Shown piece after piece: positions 56,671 to 64,000 of a stretch of DNA of 64,000 nt (within the stretch, counting starts at the first letter, position 1; each line of letters begins with the position of its first letter). The stretch spans positions 207,416 through 271,415 of the forward strand of contig CAVPDE010000022.1 of assembly GCA_963702565.1 (NCBI GenBank), read 5' to 3'. The notes beneath the pieces were generated by a model. The model saw only the letters and a program-made list of their open reading frames with translations, ran no database searches and was not told the origin of the DNA. The translations under genes and the position numbers were made by a program. Source of the stretch: CAVPDE01 sp963702565. GTDB lineage: Bacteria; Desulfobacterota; DSM-4660; Desulfatiglandales; HGW-15.

Positions 56671-57729
56671 TCAGAACTGATAGGAGAGGCTGAGTGAACC
56701 GAAGATGTCCCCGTCGTCCTGGCCGTCGAACTCCTTGGTCCGGAAGATCTGGGTGTAGGTGATCCTAAAGCGATCATACTGGACCACCAACCCTGCTTGG
56801 AGATCGCCCACAAAAGGTTTCTTGTCCACCGAGTGGCTGTTCGTAAAAGTGTTCCCGTCCAGAAACACGTTGTAGAGGACAGCCCGGCCTTCCAGGCCGG
56901 CGAACACATACCCGTTAAAGCCTTTCCCGGGGCGGAAATAGGCGCTGCCCGGCAGGCTCGGGCGAATCCGGGGAGGGCCGAAATCATCTTCCAGTTCCGA
57001 GCCGAGTCGGAGCGTGATGCCTGCCGCCCCATAGGTGAACACATTCCCCAGGGCCCCGCCAAAATGGGGGAGCACATCCACATCCAGCCCCCACCCGATG
57101 TTCTGTTTTTCAAACCTTCTCGTTTGCTCATAGTAAAGCACAGCACCCACTTCGTTCTCCAACTGGTTATCCCATCCCTGAGGCACTTGTAGGCCGAGCA
57201 GAGAATGCCAGAAGGTCTGCACATCCTCGGCGAAAGAGTAGGGTCCGACCACGCCGATTTCCAGTTCAAGTTTGTCATAACGTTTGGTGCCTTGGTTGGC
57301 TACCAGTCCAAACCCCATGTAGAGCCAACCTGCGTAAGGCCTGTCCTCGGGGATCAGCTGAGTTGCAGCCGTATCTTCAGGCGTGAATATGTTCTGTCCG
57401 AGCGAGAAGCTGGCCCGTGCCTTGAGTTCGTCTTTCGGGCTGTTCCGGGCTCTTTCCGATATGAACCACGGGAGCTTGTCTGCAGCATCGGTCATCCACT
57501 GGATCGGGCTGGTGAGACACTCGATGCGCGTCCCATGGGAGAAGTGCCGGTCGGTCCCTCCTCCGAAAAAATCATTTTCGAACTGGAGGCTGATCACATA
57601 CCCGGGGTCATCGGCAAAGGCTGTCCTTTCCCCGAGCCCTGCGCCCACGAGAAAAATGAGAATGACAAGGGTGACCGGCAGGAACTCCCCCAGTCTGCTC
57701 TGAAAGCTCCTTGAGAAACGGTTTTTCAT
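56671..57729 (-). CDS. LpxR-family lipid A deacylase-like outer-membrane protein (DUF2219)
   Basis: A 352-residue outer-membrane beta barrel. A signal peptide (LVILIFLVGAGLGERTAFA) precedes VISLQFENDFFGGGTDRHFSHG, which carries the conserved END and TDR-type residues of LpxR. The C-terminus ends in phenylalanine (LSYQF), the usual outer-membrane insertion signal. LpxR removes the 3'-acyl groups of lipid A. Its start overlaps the stop of the flavin reductase gene (ATGA), implying coupled translation. Confidence 0.9.
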   Translation of the reverse strand: MKNRFSRSFQSRLGEFLPVTLVILIFLVGAGLGERTAFADDPGYVISLQFENDFFGGGTDRHFSHGTRIECLTSPIQWMTDAADKLPWFISERARNSPKDELKARASFSLGQNIFTPEDTAATQLIPEDRPYAGWLYMGFGLVANQGTKRYDKLELEIGVVGPYSFAEDVQTFWHSLLGLQVPQGWDNQLENEVGAVLYYEQTRRFEKQNIGWGLDVDVLPHFGGALGNVFTYGAAGITLRLGSELEDDFGPPRIRPSLPGSAYFRPGKGFNGYVFAGLEGRAVLYNVFLDGNTFTNSHSVDKKPFVGDLQAGLVVQYDRFRITYTQIFRTKEFDGQDDGDIFGSLSLSYQF

Positions 57730-58292
57730 TCTTTCGCGAGCTTGAGGCCCAGTTCATAGGCTTCTTTCATCAAGGCCTTGTTCTTCTTGATCTCCCCGGC
57801 TTCGGAGGCGCTTCCATAGACCATCCCCACCAGCTCGGCTTCGATAAAGCGCAGCGCATCCTGGAGAGTGCGAAGCGCATTGACGGCGCCAGACAGAAAG
57901 GGATCTGCATCCGCATAGCTCAGGAGGACGGCGAATTCTTTCCCGGACAGTGCATACCCGTCGTTTCCGCCCAGCCCATACCAGCGGTCCATGAAGAGCT
58001 TTGTCTGGGCCGAGAAGGTGAACCAATAGATGGGGCTGGCAAGGACGATGACATCCGCACTCCTGAGTTTCGGATAAAGGAGTTGCATGTCATCCTTGAT
58101 CACGCAATCCACGTGGGTTTTCTTGCGGCAGCCTCCGCAGGCCGTGCAGGGCTTGATGTCCATGCCGTGGAGGTAGAAGGTTTCCACCTGTGCCCCGCCG
58201 GCTTTGGCGCCAGCTGCGACCTGTGCGGCCAGAGTTGAACTGTTGCCCCGTTTTCGCGGGCTCCCGACAGCGATCATCACTTTCCTTCCCAT
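57726..58292 (-). CDS. Flavodoxin-fold NADPH-dependent FMN reductase
   Basis: A 188-residue protein behind AAGGAGGAAG. FMN phosphate loop VGSPRKRGNSSTLA at residues 8-21, iron- or substrate-type cysteines in KPCTACGGCRKKTHVDC near residue 47-63, and SPIYWFTFSAQTK near 85. The CxxCxxC segment is typical of the subfamily with an extra binding site. Cytoplasmic reduction of flavin, quinone or iron is likely. It is translationally coupled to the LpxR gene, without an obvious reason. Confidence 0.9.
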   Translation of the reverse strand: MGRKVMIAVGSPRKRGNSSTLAAQVAAGAKAGGAQVETFYLHGMDIKPCTACGGCRKKTHVDCVIKDDMQLLYPKLRSADVIVLASPIYWFTFSAQTKLFMDRWYGLGGNDGYALSGKEFAVLLSYADADPFLSGAVNALRTLQDALRFIEAELVGMVYGSASEAGEIKKNKALMKEAYELGLKLAKE

Positions 58293-58579
58293 GTTCTTCC
58301 TCCTTGGATTTCTGTTTCAGTGTTCGGCTCCGGAAAGGGGATGTCAAGGTGAGGGCAGTGACCGGATGGTCATCCCAGTGCAGGCACTTTAACACAGGAG
58401 CGCGGGAATGGCTTCACAAATGCGGGGGCAAACATGACTTCTCAGGCCGGTTGGTTCAAAGACGCTGGGATCCCCAGGACCTCAGCGGATCGCAAAAGGT
58501 CTCGGGGATTTTCCCTGCGGTAATGGGGAGAGTGTAATTGGCTCGGACGGGAGCGGGCTAAAGACAGTGAAGCGAGTCT

Positions 58580-59647
58580 TTATTTCACTTCAAAGGACAG
58601 GGCATTGTCATCGTACCCCAGCAGACGGAGCATCTTCTGGGACAGCTCGACGACCTCTCTGGCGGTCAAGTTGACATCCACATACATGCCGGTTCCTGCA
58701 ATCTTCTCACAGGTCAGAAGCTGATAGGGGTTCTTGCTGAAGTACTCTTTGCCCGGCTTGGACAGGGTGAACAAAACATCCAGGTCATCCTTGTGCTTCG
58801 GAAAGACCACCTCGCAGAACTTGATGTACATGGCCTTCCATGACTTCACTTCATGCCGCGTTCCTTTGAGAGTGAAGGAGAGGATGGTTTTTCCCGTGTA
58901 GTCATCGGCCCGGACCGCGGTCTTTGCAGGCTGCGGTTGGGCCACGGTCTTCGGCTGGACCAGGCTCTCAAAATCAATTTTTTCCTTGAACTTGGACGAG
59001 ATGAATTCCTCTATTACTTCCCGGTCCGGGTTATACCCGCACAATTCTTCGGTCACGGAACCGAGGATGTCGGCCAGCCATTTCTTCGGGTCGTTCATGA
59101 TCTGCGCCCAAGCTTTGGGAAGGGCCTCCTTGATGAAGAAATCCCTTTGTCTTGCCGTGTAAATGTCTTCGGCCGCTTTTTCCGCTTCTCCGGAAACGAC
59201 ATTGTCTTTGGTGAGGAAATTCTCAAAGGTCTCCGAGGCCTCCTCGGCTTTTTGTTTCTCCATTTCTATGGTGAGAAACTTCTTCTCGTCAGCACTTCCT
59301 TGAACCAGAGGCAGGAAGAACCACCAGGTCAGCCCATTGGTCAGAATTCCAATAGGAACCTTGGCCTGGGCGCAAACGGAAAGGACTTTGTCCTGGTGCT
59401 TGGGGAAATCCTTGTCGTTTCTTCTTACAAGGATGAAAACCTTGTTAGCCTTCTGTTTCTTTAGGCAAAAATCAACCCTGTTGCCCTGGATTTCATATTC
59501 GGGTTGCACTTCATCCACGTCAAAGGGATCCCAGTCCAAGAGTGAAAGAACCTTGAGAACCACCCCCTGTTTGATGGCGGCTTCATCGAAGGTGCTGAAC
59601 CGGTCATTCGCCTGGATTTTCTTTATGAATTCAACAAGCTTCTTCAT
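58580..59647 (-). CDS. HsdR_N-like protein with degenerate PD-(D/E)xK site
   Basis: A 355-residue protein behind GAGGGGGGC. The N-terminal 120 residues follow the type I restriction HsdR N-terminal fold: PEYEIQGNRVDFCLKK, then FILVRRND where active enzymes have FIEVK, and IGILTNGLTWWFFLP. The loss of the catalytic glutamate and lysine predicts an inactive nuclease fold. The C-terminal 110 residues (KTILSFTLKGTRHEVKSW to the end) form a separate unknown domain. No methylase or specificity gene is nearby. Confidence 0.8.
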   Translation of the reverse strand: MKKLVEFIKKIQANDRFSTFDEAAIKQGVVLKVLSLLDWDPFDVDEVQPEYEIQGNRVDFCLKKQKANKVFILVRRNDKDFPKHQDKVLSVCAQAKVPIGILTNGLTWWFFLPLVQGSADEKKFLTIEMEKQKAEEASETFENFLTKDNVVSGEAEKAAEDIYTARQRDFFIKEALPKAWAQIMNDPKKWLADILGSVTEELCGYNPDREVIEEFISSKFKEKIDFESLVQPKTVAQPQPAKTAVRADDYTGKTILSFTLKGTRHEVKSWKAMYIKFCEVVFPKHKDDLDVLFTLSKPGKEYFSKNPYQLLTCEKIAGTGMYVDVNLTAREVVELSQKMLRLLGYDDNALSFEVK

Positions 59648-59861
59648 TATACGCCCCCCTCTCTCTGGCCCGTTTAGAGAAGGAAAGGAACCCCCTCGCT
59701 CGTTTTTCCGGACAGGACTGAGGCAAGAGTTCCTTTATGGTTAAAAAGTATACTGAAATTGGATGCTTATGTCAACAGAACAAAAGGGACGCCAAGTTTG
59801 GTTTTGGTAAAGCAGGCCTTCGTTCGATTGCCCCGGGCGCATGGCGCAAGGCACAGATGTC

Positions 59862-59930
59862 AGTGACAAGTGACAAGTGACGAGAACAGAAAAGGAACCG
59901 GTCACTCGTGACTCGTCACTTGTCACTTTC
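59862..59930. repeat. GTGAC word repeat with 16-bp perfect inverted arms
   Basis: AGTGACAAGTGACGAG (59869-59884) is the exact reverse complement of 59912-59927, and further GTGAC words extend each side. The same 16-mer occurs at 22559-22574. It occupies the 296-nt gap between the HsdR_N-like and inositol synthase genes; I see no gene there. Confidence 0.8.
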
Positions 59931-59943
59931 TTTCAGCGACCTG

Positions 59944-61266
59944 CTAAACCGTGTAGTAGTAATCGAGCCCCAGATGCGTAATCTGTTCTTCCCCCATGAG
60001 GTAGCGCAAGGTGTTTTTCAATTTCATGGATTGGATAAAGAGGTCATGCTCCGGGTAAAGGTTCGGGGCGCACTGAGGGCTCTTGAAATAGAAAGAGAGC
60101 CATTCCTGGATGCCCCCCATTTCCGCCCGTTGGGCAAGGTCCATGAACAGGAGGAGATCAAGGACCAGCGGAGCGGCGAGGATGCTGTCCTTGCAAAGGA
60201 AATTGACCTTGATCTGCATCGGGTATCCAAGCCATCCGAAGATATCGATGCAGTCCCAACCCTCTTTGTCGTCTCCCTTTGGGGGGTAATAATTGATGGT
60301 GACTTTGTGATAATACTCTCCGTAGAGGTTCGGATACACCTGAGGCTGCAGAATGGTGTCCAGCACGGAGAGCTTGCTTGTCTCTTTGGTCTTGAAGGAG
60401 TCCTTGTCATCCAGGACAAGGCCGTCCCGGTTGCCGAGGATGTTGGTCGAATACCAACCGGCAAGCCCCAACATCCTGGCTTTCAGACCAGGGGCGAGAA
60501 TCGTCTTCATCAGGGTTTGGCCTGTCTTGAAGTCCTTGCCGACCACAGGCAGGTGATTCTTGTTCGCCAGCTCCACCATGGCAGGGATGTCGACCGTGAG
60601 GTTTGGAGCGCCGTTGATAAAAGGGATCCCGCTGGTCAGCGCCGCATACGCATAAAGCATGCTCGGGGATATGGACGGATCGTTTTTTCGCAGCCCCTCT
60701 TCAAAGGCGGTGAGGGAGGAGTGAACCGGACCGGCCTGGAGATAGGCTTCTGTGCTGGCGCACCAGACCATCACACAACGCGAGGCTTTCTTTTCCCGTT
60801 TGAAGGTTTCGATATCCGCCTTGAGAGCATCCACAAGCTCCAGATGAGTCTTCTCTTTTTTGACGTGAGGGCCGTGGAGGTTCTTCACGTATTCCTGCTT
60901 GAACACGGCGGTCCAAGGTTTGATCTCCTGCAACTCGGTTCTGACGCGCTCGAGGTCCTCCTTCTTCAGAACCGCTGCCTGATGTGCCCCCTTGTAGCAG
61001 TCGTCGGGGAAAACGTCCCAGCCTCCGAACACCAGGTCGTTCAAACCTGCAAGAGGCACAAAATCCTTGAGCATGGGGATTCGGAACTCAAACCTTTTTC
61101 CCAGACGGATCGTTCCCATCTGGGTCAAGGATCCGATGGGAAGAGCCAGACCCTGGCGGATGGCCGCCACGCCTGCCAGGAACGTGGTGCTCACCGCCCC
61201 CCCGATTCCTGGAATGAGCACTCCCAGTTTTCCTTCTGCTTTGTGAATTTCTTTTTCCCGTTTCAT
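59944..61266 (-). CDS. Inositol-3-phosphate synthase
   Basis: A 440-residue NAD-dependent enzyme; the ATG at 61266 follows GAGGGGTG. The Rossmann motif LIPGIGGAVSTTFLAGV is near residues 17-33. Family regions follow: MVWCASTEAYLQ, FINGAPNLTVDIP, VVGKDFKTGQTLMKT with the catalytic lysines, and STNILGNRDG. It makes inositol-1-phosphate from glucose-6-phosphate for phosphoinositides or compatible solutes. It lies in a minus-strand run with two lipoproteins. The glucose-6-phosphate needed could come from the glucokinase. Confidence 0.93.
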   Translation of the reverse strand: MKREKEIHKAEGKLGVLIPGIGGAVSTTFLAGVAAIRQGLALPIGSLTQMGTIRLGKRFEFRIPMLKDFVPLAGLNDLVFGGWDVFPDDCYKGAHQAAVLKKEDLERVRTELQEIKPWTAVFKQEYVKNLHGPHVKKEKTHLELVDALKADIETFKREKKASRCVMVWCASTEAYLQAGPVHSSLTAFEEGLRKNDPSISPSMLYAYAALTSGIPFINGAPNLTVDIPAMVELANKNHLPVVGKDFKTGQTLMKTILAPGLKARMLGLAGWYSTNILGNRDGLVLDDKDSFKTKETSKLSVLDTILQPQVYPNLYGEYYHKVTINYYPPKGDDKEGWDCIDIFGWLGYPMQIKVNFLCKDSILAAPLVLDLLLFMDLAQRAEMGGIQEWLSFYFKSPQCAPNLYPEHDLFIQSMKLKNTLRYLMGEEQITHLGLDYYYTV

Positions 61267-61366
61267 CAGAACACCCCTCGCTTTGTCTTCCCGCTTAGAA
61301 AACACCCTGGGGTAATCCTCGCTGAAGGCTAGATCTTCCCGTCCTCTTCAGCAAGGTCCTTTTTGT

Positions 61367-61663
61367 CTACTTCTGTCCGCTCGGTTTAGAAAATGCTTTG
61401 GCCTTCACTTTTCCGTTCAAGAACTGCACATTGATCGTCCCCTCTTTTGCCGCCCATTTTGAGGAAGTTCCGGAGAGCCCCCCCACATTAAGGCTTGAAG
61501 ACTCGGTGGGTGCACCGAGAAGGCTCTTCACCTGCTCTTCCGTCATGTCGATTTCAATTTTGGCGTAATTGCTTTCATTGACTTTTGACCCGCATGCGGT
61601 CAGGGCAAGGAGCAAGAGGAGCAGCGCCGTCCCCCGGATGATGGGAAGTCTATGTAATCGCAT
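61367..61663 (-). CDS. Small BamE/SmpA-like (DUF3862-like) lipoprotein
   Basis: A 98-residue lipoprotein behind CAGGAGAG. Signal peptide with lipobox LTACG at residue 24. The mature domain has IEIDMTEEQVKSLLGAPTES, the helix-turn of the BamE-like fold, and strands ending NVQFLNGKVKAK. It is an envelope protein of unknown partner. It follows the DUF2959 gene with a 27-nt gap, so the two are co-transcribed. Confidence 0.87.
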   Translation of the reverse strand: MRLHRLPIIRGTALLLLLLALTACGSKVNESNYAKIEIDMTEEQVKSLLGAPTESSSLNVGGLSGTSSKWAAKEGTINVQFLNGKVKAKAFSKPSGQK

Positions 61664-61690
61664 AAGAGCTCTCCTGAGGTTTACCGCCTT

Positions 61691-62326
61691 TCACGACTCA
61701 AAGGCGCTGAGGAACTCCTCAGCTTCCTTGATGGATTTGCCCATGTCTCCGATCAGCTTTTTCACTTCCGTCTCAATGTCTCCCACTTCCTGTTTCAACG
61801 CCCCCACGGCCTGGGCGTTCAGATTGTGCTTGAGGTAAAGAACGTAGTCTTTGAGTTTTTTCAGGACGGGATCCATGCTTTCTTCCGCCCTGTTCATGGC
61901 CTTGTGGAGGCGAACATAGCGCTCTTTGGTGCTTCTCAGGGAGGCGCTGCTCTTCGCTTTGAGATTCGGATTGCTGATCTCACTGATCTCCTTCTCCCAC
62001 TCCTTGAAGAGGTCCGCTGCAATCTGTTCCACGTTGTCGATTCTTTTTCTGACCGCCTCCGCCCGTTCTTCGCTTTCCTCGTAGTCCGACTTGAGCTTGT
62101 TGTAGAACTGCTCCAGGTCCCCGCCTTTGAATCCGTACATCTCTTTCATCCGGGTCAGCACGTCCTTGAACTGCTGGGTGGCCTGCTCCTGCTCTGCCGT
62201 CGCTTTCTGCACCTCTTCCTTCAGGAGGTGTCGTTTTTCCTTTCCGAGCGTCTCCCAGACAGAGTAGTAAGCGGTCTGGCACCCTGAGCTCACGAGCAAA
62301 ACGGCAGCGATCAACAGACGGATCAT
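61691..62326 (-). CDS. DUF2959 family coiled-coil lipoprotein
   Basis: A 211-residue protein; the ATG at 62326 follows GGGGAGGAG. Lipobox SSGC at residue 16. The mature part is nearly all alpha-helical and highly charged (LKEEVQKATAEQEQATQQF, EESEERAEAVRKRIDNVEQ), typical of DUF2959. It opens with QTAYYSVWETLGKEKRHLL, which is the family signature. Function unknown; envelope-associated. Confidence 0.9.
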   Translation of the reverse strand: MIRLLIAAVLLVSSGCQTAYYSVWETLGKEKRHLLKEEVQKATAEQEQATQQFKDVLTRMKEMYGFKGGDLEQFYNKLKSDYEESEERAEAVRKRIDNVEQIAADLFKEWEKEISEISNPNLKAKSSASLRSTKERYVRLHKAMNRAEESMDPVLKKLKDYVLYLKHNLNAQAVGALKQEVGDIETEVKKLIGDMGKSIKEAEEFLSAFES

Positions 62327-62340
62327 GGGCAACTCCTCCC

Positions 62341-63993
62341 CTACACCCGGATGGGCTTCTTCTCCTTCTCCAGCCTTCTTCGCTCCTCGTCCCTGACTTC
62401 TCTTCTGAGGAGCTTCCCGACTTTGGACTTGGGAAGCATGTCCCGGAACTCCACGTACTGGGGCACTTTGTAGGCCGCAAGCCTTTCCTTGCAGAATTTC
62501 AGCAATTCGGAACCGCTCACGCCCCGGACGTCTTCCTTGAGCACCACGATGCCCTTGATCCTCTCCCCCACTTTAGGATCAGGGACTCCCACCACGCAGG
62601 CGCCCACCACGGCCGGGTGGTCTTGGAGCACAGCCTCGATCTCCGAACAGGACACCCTGTACCCTTTGTACTTGATGATGTCCGCACTCCGGTCTACATA
62701 GAAAAGCTCTCCCGTGTTCATCCATGCGCACGAAGTCCTTCATGCGGTACCATGTCTTGCCGTCAATCTCCGCGTAGGAGGCTTGCGGTTTCCTCCGGTT
62801 TTTTCCAGTAGCTTTTTGAAATGAATTCCGAGGTGACGAGCAATTCTCCGGGCGTTCCCGTTGGGACGGGTTCGAGCGTTTCCGAATCCACGATCCGGGT
62901 TTCCCGGGAACTGAGGGGACGGCCGATGCTTCCGGGACCGGTTCTTTGTCCAAAGGGCTCATGGCCGTGAACCCGACCTCTGTTGCCCCGTAAACCTGAT
63001 GGAGGGGAACCTTGAATTTCTGCTTCCAGCGGTGATGCACCTCCAGGGGAAGAACGTCCCCTCCACTCCAGCAATACCGGAGGGAGCTCAGGTCAAAAAG
63101 ATCGAGCCGGTCGTTTTCGAGAATCATTCGATAAAGCGTGGGCGCGCCCAGGAACAGGGTTCCCCTGTACTTCTCAATGGCTTTGAGGATCGCATCCACA
63201 AGGGGAACCGGCATGAGCACGGCCGTGTTCCCTTTGGTCAGCACCATCCCCAGAATCACTCCCTGGGCCATCTGGTGAAACAGGGGGTTCACCATGATAA
63301 AGACCTCTTGGCCGTCCCGGATGAACCCTTCCCCCACGTTTCTGATTTCATTCACAAAGGAAACCATTCCCGTGTGCGTGGCGATGCAGCCCTTGGGAAA
63401 CCCTGTGGTGCCGCCGGTGTAAAGAATGTAGCTCAGGTGCTCACTTGGATTGATCTCGACCTTGGGCGGCGTTGGGGGATATTTCAGAAGATCCCTGAAG
63501 GAATGAACGCCGTCGCTTTTTTCAATGACCCCATTGGGCACCTTGTCGAAAAGGGCGCCCACGAATCTCTTATAGAAAGGAAGGAGATCCACGTAATTGG
63601 TGACGATGATCCTTTTCAGATCTGTGTCAGGAGCGACCTCCTTGATGTATCGGAAGTTCGTGTCCTGGCACAGCACGGTCTGAGCCCCGGAGTCCTTGAT
63701 CAAATAGCGGATTTCATGAGGGGTGTAGATGGGTGAGACAGGAACTGGTATAGCCCCGATCTGCTGGGCCCCGAAATAGGCGATGAGAAACTGGGGACAG
63801 TTCGGGATGTAGAGCATCACCTTGTCGTTGTCCCTCACCCCAAGGTCATAGAGGGCGGTTGCGAATCGACGGATGAGTTCGAGGAATTTCTGTAGGAAAA
63901 CCGTTGCCCCAGGTAAAGAAGGGCGGTCCTGTCAGGATATTTTTCGCAGGCCCTTTCAATCCCCGCAATGACCATTTCATCGTACTTTGCCAT
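62341..63993 (-). pseudogene. Long-chain acyl-CoA synthetase (AMP-forming) with four apparent frameshifts
   Basis: Starting at ATG 63993 (MAKYDEMVIAGIERACEK), the adenylate-forming enzyme can be followed to the stop at 62341 only by changing frame four times: near 63890, 62934, 62784 and 62720. The parts read in order include ILYTGGTTGFPKG, GVPDPKVGERIKG, YKGYRVSCSEIEAVL and SKVGKLLRREVRDE, so the whole length is conserved. The disruptions can each be explained by one missing or one extra base. Either the gene is decaying or this end of the assembly contains sequencing errors. If intact, it would activate fatty or aromatic acids as CoA esters. Confidence 0.82.
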
Positions 63994-64000
63994 GATCCCT

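Noticed and set aside
59908..61332. 474-codon plus-strand frame opposite inositol-phosphate synthase
   Set aside because: Shadow frame in a high-GC gene; no recognisable protein.

Overview
The window looks like a chromosomal segment of a strictly anaerobic Gram-negative bacterium of the former Deltaproteobacteria (Desulfobacterota/Syntrophobacterota type). The evidence is the gene content: a nickel CO dehydrogenase (CooS), desulfoferrodoxin, rubrerythrin, several rubredoxins, a flavodiiron protein, an HcrABC-like molybdenum hydroxylase, BadF/BcrA-type activases, a probable selenoprotein, Tat-exported redox proteins, and outer-membrane functions such as LpxR and lipoproteins. No rRNA, tRNA, CRISPR array or complete insertion sequence was seen. 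Species-level placement is not possible from the sequence alone.

Region 1 (1-10.5 kb): a molybdenum hydroxylase operon cut at the left edge, whose FAD subunit carries the extra four-cysteine loop typical of 4-hydroxybenzoyl-CoA reductase. It is followed by a DUF4143 ATPase, a small protein with an internal duplication, and a two-gene 2-hydroxyacyl-CoA dehydratase/benzoyl-CoA reductase-type activase operon. Together these suggest anaerobic handling of aromatic or hydroxyacyl-CoA compounds. Region 2 (10.5-26.6 kb): mostly minus-strand housekeeping and accessory genes, including a DUF3047 protein, membrane nucleotide cyclase plus O6-methylguanine methyltransferase, three radical SAM proteins (two with Tat-like leaders), a TPM lipoprotein, a cytidylate-kinase-like protein with a BON tail, PilZ, a MetE/UroD-like protein with ferredoxin, cupin and ferritin-like partners, Smr, FmdB and a DUF255 thioredoxin-fold protein.

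Region 3 (26.6-38.7 kb) is an oxygen and peroxide defence island on the plus strand: rubrerythrin, two rubredoxins, a PerR/Fur regulator with a dyad over its promoter, thiol peroxidase, desulfoferrodoxin, small Cys4 proteins, flavodoxin, CooS, a PAS histidine kinase, flavodiiron protein, a ferredoxin, and a translationally coupled exported MsrB-MsrA pair. The MsrA catalytic residue is encoded by an in-frame TGA followed by a SECIS-like hairpin, so it is probably a selenoprotein that simple ORF calling splits in two. An NADH:rubredoxin-reductase-like flavoprotein at 44.4 kb could feed electrons to the rubredoxins, flavodiiron protein, rubrerythrin and desulfoferrodoxin.

Region 4 (38.8-50.3 kb): glucose-6-phosphate dehydrogenase, glucokinase, two VTT membrane proteins, a Tat-type sulfite-oxidase-fold protein, a fused glycosyltransferase, a FecR/DUF6600 protein and a lipocalin. 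Region 5 (50.3-54 kb): RNA-related genes (small basic protein behind a leader terminator, DEAD-box helicase, RRM protein) and a YchF-like GTPase behind a two-hairpin leader. Region 6 (54-64 kb): minus-strand envelope and lipid genes (penicillin acylase, LpxR, flavin reductase, HsdR-N-like protein, inositol-phosphate synthase, lipoproteins) and an acyl-CoA synthetase broken by four apparent frameshifts.

Repeats are a strong theme. At least seven intergenic loci carry short-word repeats (4-8 nt words), mostly folded into hairpins and often supplying the last codons of the upstream gene. In addition there are two fold-back elements of about 300 bp, one with a second solo arm 6 kb away.
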